This document shows, piece by piece, positions 43,890-56,339 of a stretch of DNA of 64,000 nucleotides. The number at the start of each line of letters is the position of its first letter. Position 1 is the first letter of the stretch. The stretch lies in assembly GCA_021234155.1 (NCBI GenBank), contig JAJEKV010000003.1, positions 17,968,386 through 18,032,385 of the forward strand, read 5' to 3'. A program made the translations under genes and the position numbers. Source of the DNA: Isoetes taiwanensis (lineage: Eukaryota; Streptophyta; Lycopodiopsida; Isoetales; Isoetaceae). A model generated the notes under the pieces. That model did not search any database and was not told the DNA's origin. It was given only the letters and a program-made list of their open reading frames with translations.

Positions 43890-46127
43890 GGGTTTAAGGC
43901 CCATTTAAAGTTGCTTGCAACAGCTATACGACCCTCAGGGTGCACATGCAGCATTACCCTTGCAAGAAGGCCCAGTGCTGGAAATCACAGATTCGGATGT
44001 GGAACAAGGCTTACAGCGTCTTGCCAATGGGAAAGCCCCAGACTTGGATGGTATGCGTGCGCGAATTGCTTAAGTGGGCGGTGGGCGCCCATAATACCGG
44101 TCTTGGACCGCCTTTGTTCAACAAGGCATTACAGGAAGGCTTCCCGCTGCAGTGGACCAATAGCAGAGTTGTTCCCATCTATAAGGCAGGTGACCCACAC
44201 TGCCCAGCCAATTACCGAACAATCATGGTCAGTTCGGTGTTTGCAAAACCGCTTTTTGGGATTCTTGAGCCGGGCAGCTTGGGCCGGGCAGGGCAAAGAG
44301 GTGCGGCCCTCAACCGTGCAGCGGATTCGCACTCCGGCACTCAACCATTGACCACATCTTCACGCTAAGTAACTCGATTGAAGACAAAGAAACCAAGCCG
44401 ATCTATATTGTTGCTTTGTGGATTTTGGCGGGCGTTTGACACTCGCGGCTCTGGAAAAACTATAGGCAAGACCGCAATGTACCGGGGTTCCTCAGTAGAT
44501 TTGCGAGAATGCAAATTAGGGCCGTGCTATATGAAAGATGCTCGGGTCGGTTGCGCAGCATAAGCCAACCATTTGATAGCGAAGATCGGGGTTAGCGTCG
44601 GGGGGATGCCCTCTCTCCCCAATATTGTTTGGGCTTTACATTGATCAATTAGAGGGTCGACTTGTCGATAATGGGGCGATGGAGCTCACCTTCTCTATCG
44701 ATCATCATCGACACGCTTAATATATGCCGATGATGTGGACCTCCTAGCTTACACACACACCAGACATGCAACGACATCTCGATGCCCCGGACACATTCCC
44801 GCCAAGCGGCCCGATATCTATGCGTCAACCTCGCCAAGACTAAGGTGGTTTTCATATCATCTTCACGCGGTCGAGGGTCCCTCCTTCCTTCATTCGAGGC
44901 CATAATATGGAAGTTGCATCCACATACAAATATTTGGGAGTGGAGTTTCCTTCTACTATGCACTGGGACACATCCATACGGCTACGAGTGATGGCAGGCT
45001 GGAAGGCACTATATGCAATGCAAAACAATAGTCATAGAGCGGAGTTGTATGATTGGGCCCATCAGTCACACCTGTTCAAGGTCTTAGTGGAGCCTGTCCT
45101 TTTATACGGGGTGGAAGTATGAGGCCCAGTAGTATCACTTGCTACTTGGAATGACTTGGAGCAAGTCCAGAAAGCCTTCTTAGTACGAGCACTAGGGGTG
45201 AAGTCCACATTCCCATATCAAATTCTACTGCAGGAGATAGAATTCTTGCCTCTTCAGAGGGCAGCCCTTGATCGCCACATTGTCTATTTTCATAAGGTGG
45301 TCAATATGGACGATGCTCGTCTCCCTAAACTAGCTTATATCATGGCAATGGGGCCCCAGCGCCTCAAGGCCTGCTGGAGGGAAAAGAGAGCTCAATGGTT
45401 GGCTAGATGGAATGTGCAGGAGCACAGGTGCATACATGTGTAAACAGAGGCAGATCGCCATAGCTTGAGGCAATATCTTGACGCTTGCATCCTCAGCAAG
45501 CTTTGGGATGCCAATGCCCTTGAACATGTCAAGACAGCACACTACCAGCGCCACATAAATCCCACATTGGAACGAGGCCCGCAATGTTACCTGCGTACCC
45601 ACTTGCCCATGAAAAGGCGCAGACTCATTGCCTCCATTCGCACAGGGGCAGATCATCTTCGAATTGAGACGGGCAGATGGATTGGTGAGCCACGCCAGGA
45701 CAGGCTCTGTCAATGCTGCCAAATGGGAGTCATTGAGGATGAATCTCATACCCTTCAAAGTTGCCCAGCATATGATCAAATTCGGACGCGCTATGCTGAG
45801 TTGGTCAGGCCTGGCCAGCCGTTACATGTGACATTGAGCACAGCATCCATATGGGTGCTGGGATCATACCTTCAGGAGGTTATGGACATGCGAGATCAGC
45901 TATGTCCTCAGGCACACACTTGACATGTATATATACACTGATGTATACTTGTACAGTTTGACAACATTCTTATTACTGCCACAGTTTTTCCCTCGAAAAC
46001 CCTTCGGGGCGGGGGTTTTTTAACCCGGACAGTAATAAGTTTGTTGCGCTCCTTATGGGTCCCATAGGCCGATTGGCCTCAGTGGACGATAAAAAATCAT
46101 TCTCATTCTCATTCTCATCTATTCTTA
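43890..46127 (+). mobile_element. LINE-D: 5'-truncated, decayed LINE
   Basis: Coding begins near L-Q-Q-L-Y-D-P-Q and shows N-G-K-A-P-D-L-D-G, N-Y-R-T-I-M-V-S-S-V-F-A-K, Y-A-D-D-V-D-L-L-A-Y, Y-K-Y-L-G-V-E-F and a good C-terminal knuckle (R-L-C-Q-C-C-Q-M-G then H-T-L-Q-S-C-P-A-Y). It is split over at least five frames, with a TGA at 45119-45121. The tail is TTCTC-like with a TTCTA unit at the end. It is the most decayed of the four truncated copies but extends furthest 5'. Confidence 0.85.
45969..46039 (+). ncRNA. ENE-like U-rich hairpin, LINE-D 3' UTR
   Basis: The outer stem is a perfect 10 bp (CTTATTACTG/CAGTAATAAG). Inside are T5, CCCTCG/CGGGGG, AAAA, CCC-TTCG-GGG and T6. The small GG/CC stem below the T tracts is weakened here. 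An A6 tract precedes the tail. Confidence 0.6.
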
Positions 46128-46970
46128 ACGCTTGCAATTAGAAAAAATTCTATAGACAATTTTCTTAGGGATGGTAATGTCGTTTTATAAATTAGCAAAA
46201 AATGTCATTTTATTGCCTATCAATGCATATGGTTTAAGCTTATAGAAGTTGGAACATCTAAGAGCAGTTTATGATGTGCGATATGGTCCATGTCGAGCAC
46301 CATCAAATGGCATGCTCTTGGCCATTCGGCCATTCTGCATAATAAACAATTAGAAGGAGCATTTTGCCCTACGAGATTTAAAGATCCCTTCTTGGCTATT
46401 TATGGTCAGTCATATGATAAGAAGCACTAACATCCTTATGGATAAAAACTAACTACATGAAATATACGCTAATTGTGCCTCGAGGACGACAAGGCAACAT
46501 GAATGGCCTATTTAATGACATACCATGGAGTTCGAACTTGATGTCTTTAGATTACTAAATCAAGTAGACAAATATGATGGAATGGTAGATAACCAGATAA
46601 TTACTAGAATAAGTTGACAAATATGATATGCTAGTGTGAGTAGATGTGCTCACCCATCAACTCATATAGTTGGTTTGAATCCAGCACGTGGAATGGATGT
46701 GGCTAAAACCAAACAAATCTAAATTTTTACTCCGCCTTCTAGATCTCAACATATTGTTGCTTATAGTCGGCCTTAGAGATGGGGAACTAGTGGAATATGC
46801 AAAACACGTCGTGTACTTAAAAGGACCAAATTCTCGGGTTTACAGGCTGGTTCCCATTCATTGGTGTTGTTATCAGCTAATAACGTTCGGCTGGCCCAAA
46901 CTTTAAGCTCTCTCTCATAACATCCTAGGGCCTTAGGATGAAATACTTATAACGTCCTAACATCAAGAAA
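46128..46970. other. Non-coding, no feature recognised
   Basis: I see no supportable gene or repeat in this stretch. Confidence 0.4.
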
Positions 46971-46971
46971 G

Positions 46972-47686
46972 CTATGCCCAATTATTGATGAAATATGGAC
47001 ATGGACCTCTCAACTGAATTTAGGGGCCCCAGGTAATATTTTCCAGTTCCTAAACTCCGGGTCCATACTTATTAATACCTGCAGAACACTTACCTGCTGG
47101 ATCATATGGAGGTATAGGAATTTGGTTGCATTGGAGGGAAAAAGACCTAACATCACCTGGATCAAAACCAATTTGCTAGCCATTATCCAGCATATTGCCA
47201 CTGCTCATAAAGCTCTCAAGGAAGCTAAATATGACAAAGATTGGGATCGAATTGGAAGGTTTAGAGATATATATAATTTCTTCATTCTGCTTTTAACTGA
47301 TTCTGATGGTGTTTTGCACAGAGCAGCAGAGGAGGCTGAAGAATCTAGGGGCTCCTATCAGGTGGCTGAGCAACAATGAGGATGATGAGCATTATATCCC
47401 CAGGGTGGAGCTCGAGAACCACTTCATACTACTGAAATTTGAGATGATTCACTCTAGGGCCATCAAAAAGTTGCTGGTCCGACCTGAGGTATGGAGGCAC
47501 AATGGCCTCAAGCCTTTTTTCAAATCCCTCTTTCATAAGTGGCAGCAGAAGAGGGAGGCCCGGGTTTTGATGTTGATGGACTACACAACATTTACTGTGG
47601 AGGAGTTAGATGAGTTGCTGAATATCTTTGGCAGATCTGTTGTGGCTGACCTTACCATGCAGGATGTCATTGAAGCCAATCTGTGA
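46972..47686 (+). pseudogene. Decayed coding fragment, possibly from an L1-like LINE
   Basis: A frame runs from about 46972 (I-I-D-E-I-W-T-W-T-S) through C-W-I-I-W-R-Y-R-N-L-V-A-L-E-G-K-R-P to about 47330. It then shifts frame and continues W-L-S-N-N-E-D-D-E-H to a stop at 47686. The W-I-I-W-R-Y-R-N...G-K-R-P pattern resembles the region behind the zinc-binding RT domain of plant L1 elements. The second half is not recognised and is rich in charged residues. Confidence 0.35.
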
Positions 47687-48542
47687 GACTGCTGTTTGGT
47701 GCCAGATTTTGTCTACTGGCTCTATTTATTTTTAATACTTACTGATATATAGTTCTGTATGCAGCCAATATGGCTTAATTCCTTCCTTATGTTGTTTCAT
47801 AAGGGTAGGGCATGTTTGAGTGACAGTTACATATCTATTGTTTAAATTTGGTTTTTCCGATCTAGAGGAAAACTTTTTGGATTTTTTTTTAAGTTAGTTT
47901 CCTAAGGTTTAAAGGGCTTTTGACTTCCGGAAAATTTTTCAGAGTTCCAAAAATCGGCAAAGATTTTCATAGTATGGTTTATGGTTTATGGGGTTTCGGC
48001 TTTCCGGATATGGAGGCATGGACTTTGACGAAATTAGGATTAGGATGATGGAGAGCGTAATCCGCATGAGAGACATGTGGAGTAAGAAAATAGAAGGTTC
48101 TTCTGATTATCTCTCTGCAAATTCGTCTTGAATTTTATGTATTATTTTTGTTGCAGGTGCCGAAGGATTTTTGTGGCTCTGTTTGAGGCTCATATAGAGG
48201 TTTTATGAAGGTGAGACGGAAAACCATGTGTTTTGTTTGATGGAATCTAAAAACGGCAGGATTTGTGCCTTTGAATTTGATCCTGAAAATATGATATATG
48301 TCAATCCTCATTATTGTCCCTGCAATGCGTGTGGCATTGAGTTAAAAAGACAATAAATTTGGAACTGGAGTCTTCTTGATGCCATAGCTATTGGGTGTAT
48401 GAATATTTGAGGATATGCCATTATATTTGAAGATGAACTGAGGATCTAGGTAACGGAGGAAGTATTTTAGAGCTTTTTGTTTTCTTCTTTAGCAGTTTTG
48501 TTTGCATTCATCCATTCTAATGACATGTCTGTACTTTTCTTT
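47687..48542. other. Non-coding, no feature recognised
   Basis: The stretch is AT-rich with no supportable frame. Confidence 0.4.
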
Positions 48543-50900
48543 CTATGTTTTCTATTTGTTTATCATATTTGATGACATGACTATGTTTAATTTGATTCAA
48601 ATGTGATGGTGGAACAGCTGAAGGGGATATTTCATTCATAGAATTTTGTAGAACCTTTTGGAAATGCACCAAGTTGGAACTTCTGTCATAAGTAAGTCTC
48701 TCCTCTTTTTCTTCATGAGCAAGCCTATGTTCCTTGAGGGTGGATCATGCAATGGCCTGCAGCACTTGCGACTTGGTAACAGTCCCCGTATACGTGGCAT
48801 GCTGCATTATTAGTTTGGCAAGGAGATTCCATATGATGGGATCGTTTCAATTGGAGATTGAACTGGCATTTGCAGTTTTACAAGGAGATACAAGCCTTTC
48901 TCCTTCCATATCTTTGCATCTCTTAATTTCCATCACTAGGTGAATGTTACTGCTTAATTCACCCTCCATCAGATGTGCTGCAAGGTAATAGCTTCAAAGC
49001 ATATCGCTGTTGGCAGAAGTATACATCCAAAATTTCATGCACTAAATGTGTTGAGAGAAATGGCATTTGAGCATATCTTCCTGTTAGATGCATGCCACAT
49101 GTGAAGCATGTTCTTCATATCTATAAAGAACCATGTTGGCAGTACTGCATGGAGCCTATGACTACTATAGTTTATGATTTGTAGACAAGGTAAGCCTCCA
49201 ACCGTGCTAAGGAAGACATGTTTGTATTTCTTATTCTAAGGCTATAGCCTGAAAAGCATGCAAGCATGCATCCCTGCTGATCATCTTGAGGTGCTTTCCT
49301 TTGTTCTCTATATACATTAACAAATGGGAATACCAAGATAGCACTGCGATAGCATGACGACATCTGTTATTTGTGTAATGGATTCTTTGAGACAAAAGGT
49401 TGCAGCGTATTTATTACTATGTTTTCTATTTGTTTATCATATTTGATGACATGACTATGTTTAATTTAATTCAAATGTGATGCTGGAACAGGTGAAGGGG
49501 ATATTGCATTCATAAAATGTTGTAGAACTCTTTGCAAATGCACCAAGTTGGAACTTCTGTCATAAGTAAGTCTCTTCTCTTTTTCTTCATGAGCAAGCCT
49601 ATGTTCCTTGAGGGTGGATCATGCAATGGCTTGCAGCACTTGCGACTTGGTAACAGTACCCCATATATGTGGCATGCTGCATTATTTGCTGTATAATTCT
49701 CTCACTTTCCATTATGTACATACTGCATGTCTAGAAAATCAACCTCCATATAACAGGATCATTCCTATCATTTCAATTAGAAATTGAACTGGCATTTGCA
49801 GTTTGGCAGGGAGATTCCATATGATGGGATCGTTTCAATTGGAGATTGAACTGGCATTTGCAGTTTTACAAGGAGATACAAGCCTTTCTCCTTCCATATC
49901 TTTGCATCTCTTAATTTCCATCACTAGGTAAATGTTACTGCTTAATTCACCCTCCATTGCTATTGGCAGAAGTATACATCCAAAATTTTATGCACTAAAT
50001 GTGTTGAGGGAAATGGCATTTGAGCATATCTTCCTGTTAGATGCATGCCACACATGCGAAGCATGTTCTTCATATCTATAAAGAACCTTTTGTACTCATG
50101 CTCATGTTGGCAGTACTGCATGGAGGCTATGACTATTATAGTTTGTGATTTGTAGACAAGGTAAGCTTCCAACCGTGCTAAGGAAGACATGTTTGTATCT
50201 CTTATTCTAAGGCTATAGCCTGAAAAGCATGCAAGCATGCATCCCTGCTGATCATCTTGAGGTGCTTTCCTTTGTTCTCTATATACATTAACAAATGGGA
50301 ATACCAAGATAGCACTGCGATAGCATGACGACATCTGTTATTTGTGTAATGGGTTCTTTGAGACAAAAGGTTGCAGCATATTTATTACTATGTTTTCTAT
50401 TTGTTTATCATATTTGATGACATGACTATAATTAATTTGATTCAAATGTGATGCTGGAACAGGTGAAGGGGATACTGCATTCATAGAATGTTGTAAAACT
50501 CTTTGCAAATGCACCAAGTTGGCTCCTGTCATAAGTAAGTCTCTTCTCTTTTTCTTCATGAGCAAGCCTATGTTCCTTGAGGGTGGATCATGCAATGGCT
50601 TGCAGCACTTGCGACTTGGTAACAGTACCCCATATATATGGCATGCTGCATTATTTGCTGTATAATTCTCCCACTTTCCATTATGTACATACTGCATGTC
50701 TAGAAAATCGACCTCCTCATTCCTATCATTTCAATTAGAAATTGAACTTGCATTTGCAGTTTGGCAAGGACGGGATCGTTTCAATTGGAGATTGAACTGG
50801 CATTTGCAGTATTACAAGATAAGATAAGATACAAGGAGATACAAGCTTTTCTCCTTCCAAATCTTTGTATCTCTTAATTTCCATCACTAGGTGAATGTTA
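48543..50900. repeat. Three-copy tandem array, unit about 0.9 kb
   Basis: Units start with CTATGTTTTCTATTTG at 48543, 49417 and 50388, giving lengths of 874 bp, 971 bp and a partial 513 bp. Shared blocks include CATGAGCAAGCCTATGTTCC and CAGCACTTGCGACTTGG. The middle unit carries an extra block of about 100 bp around 49680-49800. No coding function is visible. Confidence 0.9.
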
Positions 50901-52521
50901 CAAGAAGAGATTTTATTCTCTGTTATAGTATTTGTAATATCATGTCTGAAGTTTGTTGTATTCTTTTGGAGTAATGAACAAGTTTGAGGCCTGTAGAAGA
51001 CTTATACATTTGTAACATCCACTTTAAGAACAATCAAGATAATAGGTTTTAATTTGAACATATGCTTTTTCCATACGAAAGATGAATTTTTGTAATGTTC
51101 ATTGGATGCCACTTCATTGTGTTCAAATACCACTTCAGTGTGTTTAGAAGAACAATGATAAGCAGTTTATGTATGTTCAACAATAGATGCATATAGTAGA
51201 AGAGCACGGTTCTATCTCAAATGATGGATATGCGAAGGCCTTAAATGGATGCTACAGGGTATGCAAAGGCCTTAAATTTATGGGCTCTTTATGGGATGTC
51301 GTAATGCTATATTTTATAAGAAAAATTCAATGATTTCTAAGGCAAGGCAACTATAATTGGATTCTTACATATGCATTGATAAATGCAGTTCTTTGCATAA
51401 ATATGGCCATACATGGATACTGATATGCACTCCATCTTTTTGAGGTATTGGGCCTAAACGGTGATGCAATATATTTTGGAATTTTCTCCAGGCATATTAC
51501 TAAGGAATGTTTGTAAGTTTGTTATAATTAAGGAGGATATTCTAATACTTCTGATTGCATAAATTGGAAAGAATGGAATTTGTAAGATCCAATTTATTTT
51601 TGTCCCTTTCTCCATGATATTTCGTTTGTTCCACAAGGTGCATATGTTATGCCCCTTAATTGACTGCAAAAAAAGTGGTGAAAATGCATTGACAAGCTTG
51701 AATTGCACGTAAGCCATTGCAAGCAAGAGCATTTATAACCATCAAAAGAAAGTAATCACACATCGTGAAGCACATAGGCCATTGCACGCATACGCACATA
51801 GTGGTCCTATTTTGTTGGTGAGTAACCTGAGTTTTAACATTGTATTCTGAGTTTTAACACCATATTCTGCTTAGGTATTGGTCCTTCTATTATGAACTAT
51901 GTTTTTAAACCATATTCTATTTAGGTACTATAACTTTAATAACTTCTCATTTTGAAGTACCTCCATCCAGGAAACTTTAGGCCAACTGTTCGTGCATCTT
52001 CACTAGAAAATTCATTTGTTTTCATGGTCATATGCTTGAAGGCATTCAAGTGTATCAGCATGAAGCCCAATTTTCACGAATGCGAGTATAAAGTTGTTAC
52101 TATGGATATTATACATGCGTGTAGTATTGATGCCTCATCCTGCAATTTGCTGGAACATTGATTTTGGATTCTAATTTGATTAGGTTAGCTAGGTTATAAG
52201 AGATTGACATAAGTTTCATATCTATTGTTTTATTGCAAGTCAACATAACACATACATTTATCCTCATGCTTTAGCATGATGTCCAATGTCCAATGCTAAA
52301 ACATGTTAATACAAATCCTGAGACTACCTGAAAGTTACACAAAATCATTTTATTATCTACTCCTATATTTATACAACTCAAAAATGTTGTATGAATCTAT
52401 AGCACACCTAGAAGAAGAAATAACTACTTATCCAAATGCAACAAAACGCAACACCATCTACAAATGCAAGGAATTACCTTCAAGGAATTAAATTCAATCC
52501 CTACAATAGAATAGTATTTAT
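50901..52521. other. Non-coding, probably Helitron interior
   Basis: No gene was recognised. The stretch precedes the Helitron end at 52550. Confidence 0.35.
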
Positions 52522-52550
52522 GCCCGGCAACGCCTGGCACCCCTTACTAG
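52522..52550 (+). mobile_element. Helitron 3' end H3 (plus)
   Basis: Hairpin GCCCGGC-AAC-GCCTGGC (one mismatch), then CCCCTTA and CTAG ending at 52550, followed by T. It is the same family as H1 and H2. Confidence 0.65.
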
Positions 52551-53809
52551 TCTTCCTTATATGGAGGATTCTGACATGATATATTCCATGTAAAATGAAT
52601 ACAAAACCCACCTTGCCTTCCAAAAAAAAAAACCCAGCATGAACTAGCAAACGCTAGACCCGCCATCTGCCTTGGTCAATCCCTTAACAGTATTATCAAT
52701 CCAGACGAAGATAAATCCAAGTCTTTGGTACTTATGATCCAATAGTCAAATCCCTTTTGTCATAGAACAGATATATCCAATGCAAATCCATGTTCACTTA
52801 AGAACCATGTCTAAATAAGAGGACTTGAAGACAAAGTTTATCTCTACAACAAGAGATATAAGCGTGCATACAAGCTTACATGTTTTCCTTAAAAGAAATA
52901 TTTTAAGTCAAGAAAATCTTGTTCGTTAGCATTTATAGTCAAATAAACATATCCTTTATGTCAATCTTTTGCTTTCTGTTAATGTGCACTGCATATGTCC
53001 ACGACTCAATTTCCATATAGAAGGCAAGATATTATGTCCGATATCTAGAGTATCAAAAAATAGAGCTCATAGAAACTACTAAATACATACCTCAAAGTAG
53101 AAAGTATTACAGGTTCAACAACAGATTAAGCATCCATTACAAATATGCATAATGCCATCAAATGCCTGGAAAAAAAGAAGAAAGCAAACCTTCAATAGCA
53201 AAAAGATTCTGGGCATTAGCAAGCAAATACAAATAGGTTGGAATGGCTGCCTAATAAATGGATTTGAGATATGCACTCAAAAAATGATCAGCAGATCAAA
53301 AATTAAAAAGAGAGATTTTTTCATATCAAACACAGGTACGTAGATTATATCACTTCAATATATTGTGAGCATGGACAATACACAATGATATGTAGTCATG
53401 TTGAAAAGTGATGGCTTATTTCAAACAATAATTTTCAAACTAGAAAGCACAGCAAATATTGGCATTTGTGACATGGTCAACAACTTTCCAAATTATACAG
53501 TATTTATTCAAGCGATCACCTATTGCAGAGGAGGGCAGGCCTTAATGGCAATTTGGTCCATGCACAAGGGAACGTGACCTACATGTTTAGGCTAGCTATT
53601 GAGTGGCATCCAAGACATATACAAACTCATAGGTTATGCCTACAAGTTTAACTGGAGCAAATTCTTGAAAACTTTTGCAAATGCCTGGGGAAAATATATT
53701 GCTCCTTTTAAAATGTATGCAACTTTAACCCGAACAACACTTGTGCAATATATATCACACTTCATTAAATATACTCGCACATTTGTCCTGACCAACACCC
53801 CCGACTAAC
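52551..53809. other. Non-coding, possibly a short Helitron body
   Basis: No gene was recognised. The block lies between two Helitron 3' ends of the same orientation. Confidence 0.35.
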
Positions 53810-53838
53810 GCCTGGCAACGCCGGGCATAATTTACTAG
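53810..53838 (+). mobile_element. Helitron 3' end H4 (plus)
   Basis: Hairpin GCCTGGC-AAC-GCCGGGC with one G-T pair, then ATAATTTA and CTAG ending at 53838, followed by T. Confidence 0.7.
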
Positions 53839-56339
53839 TGTTGATTGAAAAAATAAATTGCCCCCACCCCCTTCCCAATAGCAAATCTGGTTGGAACAAA
53901 AGATTAGACTTGATTAAAAGTCTCTCCCCGATTATGATATTGTTAGGATAAGCTAACTGGTTTGTGATCCTTGTTAGCAGCTCTCAGTCTTTCGATCGAT
54001 GACAAACCGAGAATCACGAGAATCACGTCCCACTTAGCTTACCCTTACACCTTCTTGGCCATTTCATGATAAACATCAACCTTTATATATGGCATAAAGA
54101 ATCATCACTTAGAAAGTAAAGGTTGCACAACCTTCTATCATAGAGTGTATATATCATATCATGTCATATTACAACAATCATTGAATCACTTAAGTAGATT
54201 GGGAACATGTAACATGACAGGCCGGCCTACTTAAACAATACAATGATTGTTACAATGACATATGTTATGCCCTATGGTATCTTGTTGTGCAACATTAAAT
54301 TGCCAATCAGGTGCTCTTAGACTTTAGCATTATGTAGTAGGGAATCACATTCGAGTTAGCTTGCTTTACACATTCTCGATTGTCACTCTACATTCTGATA
54401 TGTTCTCGACATTCTAGACGTTACTCTAGACATTCTAGGCATATTGCATTTTTCCAGATGCCCTGGCCACATGGCAAGATTGATTTGTACATGAAAGGTA
54501 TCATGTCCCCATACCGAAGACCTCATACTCTATTCTTGGCACCAAGTGAAGAATAGGCAGACAAAAGCATCTAAGTGCCAGAAGATAGACAACTTGGGCG
54601 TCCAAAAGTGGTTTGCTAATACTTACACTTTCAGGCCAGATATTCGAGTTCCTCCAAGCGAGACCATCGCGGAAACACTGCACGCCATTGAAGGACCTTC
54701 AAAAATCTTGAGGTTGGAGGCACATGGGAGACCACCCTTGACCAAGATGGTGTTGGTTTTCAGAATAAAATCAAGGGTCCATTAAGGAAAATCTCTCATG
54801 AACCACTAACCAGCTGGATGCAAATACAAGGTCTCTAACCATCTGGATCAAATACAACGCCTGCTGGATACAAAGCCTGATGCGAGAATGTTGCATTCCA
54901 ATGAAAATGGCAACCTTCTTTCTTTTTATGAAGCAATCTAGCAGCGCAAATCTCAGCCAAGAAGACACAAAAAGACAAGCTCAACATGGATTTGAGAAAT
55001 GGCTTGCTAAGGGTGTATCCTCATTAGTCAGCACCGGCAATTTTATGCACTAATTTCACGGTCTCAGTTGCCGATTTCTGAAGACCACCATTCCTATTGC
55101 ACCTGTGATGGGTTTTGGCCAGTTCTGAGGAAGAAAACAAATGAAATTAGAAAGAGGACAAATGAAATCTTGCTAGAGGACAAACTCAATTCTGATTTAG
55201 GGATTCAGAACCTTTTGAATCCATCTGATTTGGAGTTCTAGGCCTGTGCCATATCAGCAAAATCAGATTCCAGTTGCGGAATGAGAATGCTACTATGTTG
55301 CCTGTAACTTGCAAGGTGTCACATGCACCAGCTATTTTTGAGTGTAATGGGGATGCACCCTAATAGTTGCAATTGAGGTCGACACAAAGGGGCGGCGCTC
55401 ATGTGAACACCAACTATGTCGTGGAAAACCTAGGCCCATGACCTGGTCGTTATAAGGTTTGGTGTAGATGTTAATAAGATTTTGGGCAATGGTTTGGATT
55501 TGGTTTTTTTTTTTTTTCAATGGTTTGGAATGGCCGTTATATGATTTTTCCCTTCTTTTTTTTAGAAATTAGGTTTGTTTCCATTTTCGTCGCGGGCATG
55601 CAGGCAACCTCCTAGAACTGCAAGTGGCTGCAGCAGGGTTGCCGGAATTGGCGTTATGGTTTTTGTGTAGGGCAAAATTACACACAGGTTCGAAGGTTTG
55701 CGATCTGTTGCATCTGGGTCTTCAATAATCTGTTTCCCTTGTGCGGGATTTCTGCATCTACTCCGGCATTTAGCAGGGCTCCTGGATCTGGCTGCGGGAT
55801 CTGGCATGGCTGCGGGATCTGGCATGGCATGGTTGCTGCTGGTAAAGCATTCACCGGGGTTCGATTCCCCGGCCAGTGGATGCTTCCACCAACAGACGAA
55901 TTAAATTTCTATTGCGGATTTCTTTCTCTGGTTTCTCTATTTTCCTGCCTTCACCGGAGCTTATAAGGTTGCACATTTTGCAACAGGCTCAGGCTTCATC
56001 GGCTTCATCGAACCACTGATATGTGCATGTATTTGCACATTTTGGTGTATCCATTGGTTATACGTGATAATTCAATGGTTTGACAATGGTTAAAACTTAA
56101 AAAAAATAAAAAAGGTTACACATAGCGATAATTCAATGGTTTGACAATGGTTAAAACTTATTAGTTGCAAATTGGTGAACACCAGCCGTGTCGTGGAAAA
56201 CCTAGGCGCATGATCCGATCCTGTATTGTCCGTTAAAACTTAGTTGCAAATTGCAATACGAGGATTGGAGAGGCACGATTTTGTAACCACAGCACCGTCG
56301 ACAAGCAGCACGTCATGACCACCCTAGTACCTTCTGTTT
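53839..56339. other. Intergenic with small repeats and a tRNA T-arm-like site
   Basis: At 55853-55871 CCGGGGTTCGATTCCCCGG forms a perfect T-arm with a canonical B-box, but no tRNA body fits around it; a SINE remnant is likely. A 34-bp repeat (GATAATTCAATGGTTTGACA) occurs at about 56068 and 56126. A 45-bp block with TGTCGTGGAAAACCTAGGC occurs at about 55410 and 56184. Confidence 0.5.

Noticed and set aside
55853-55871. tRNA gene around the perfect T-arm
   Set aside because: No acceptor, D or anticodon arms could be placed around it.
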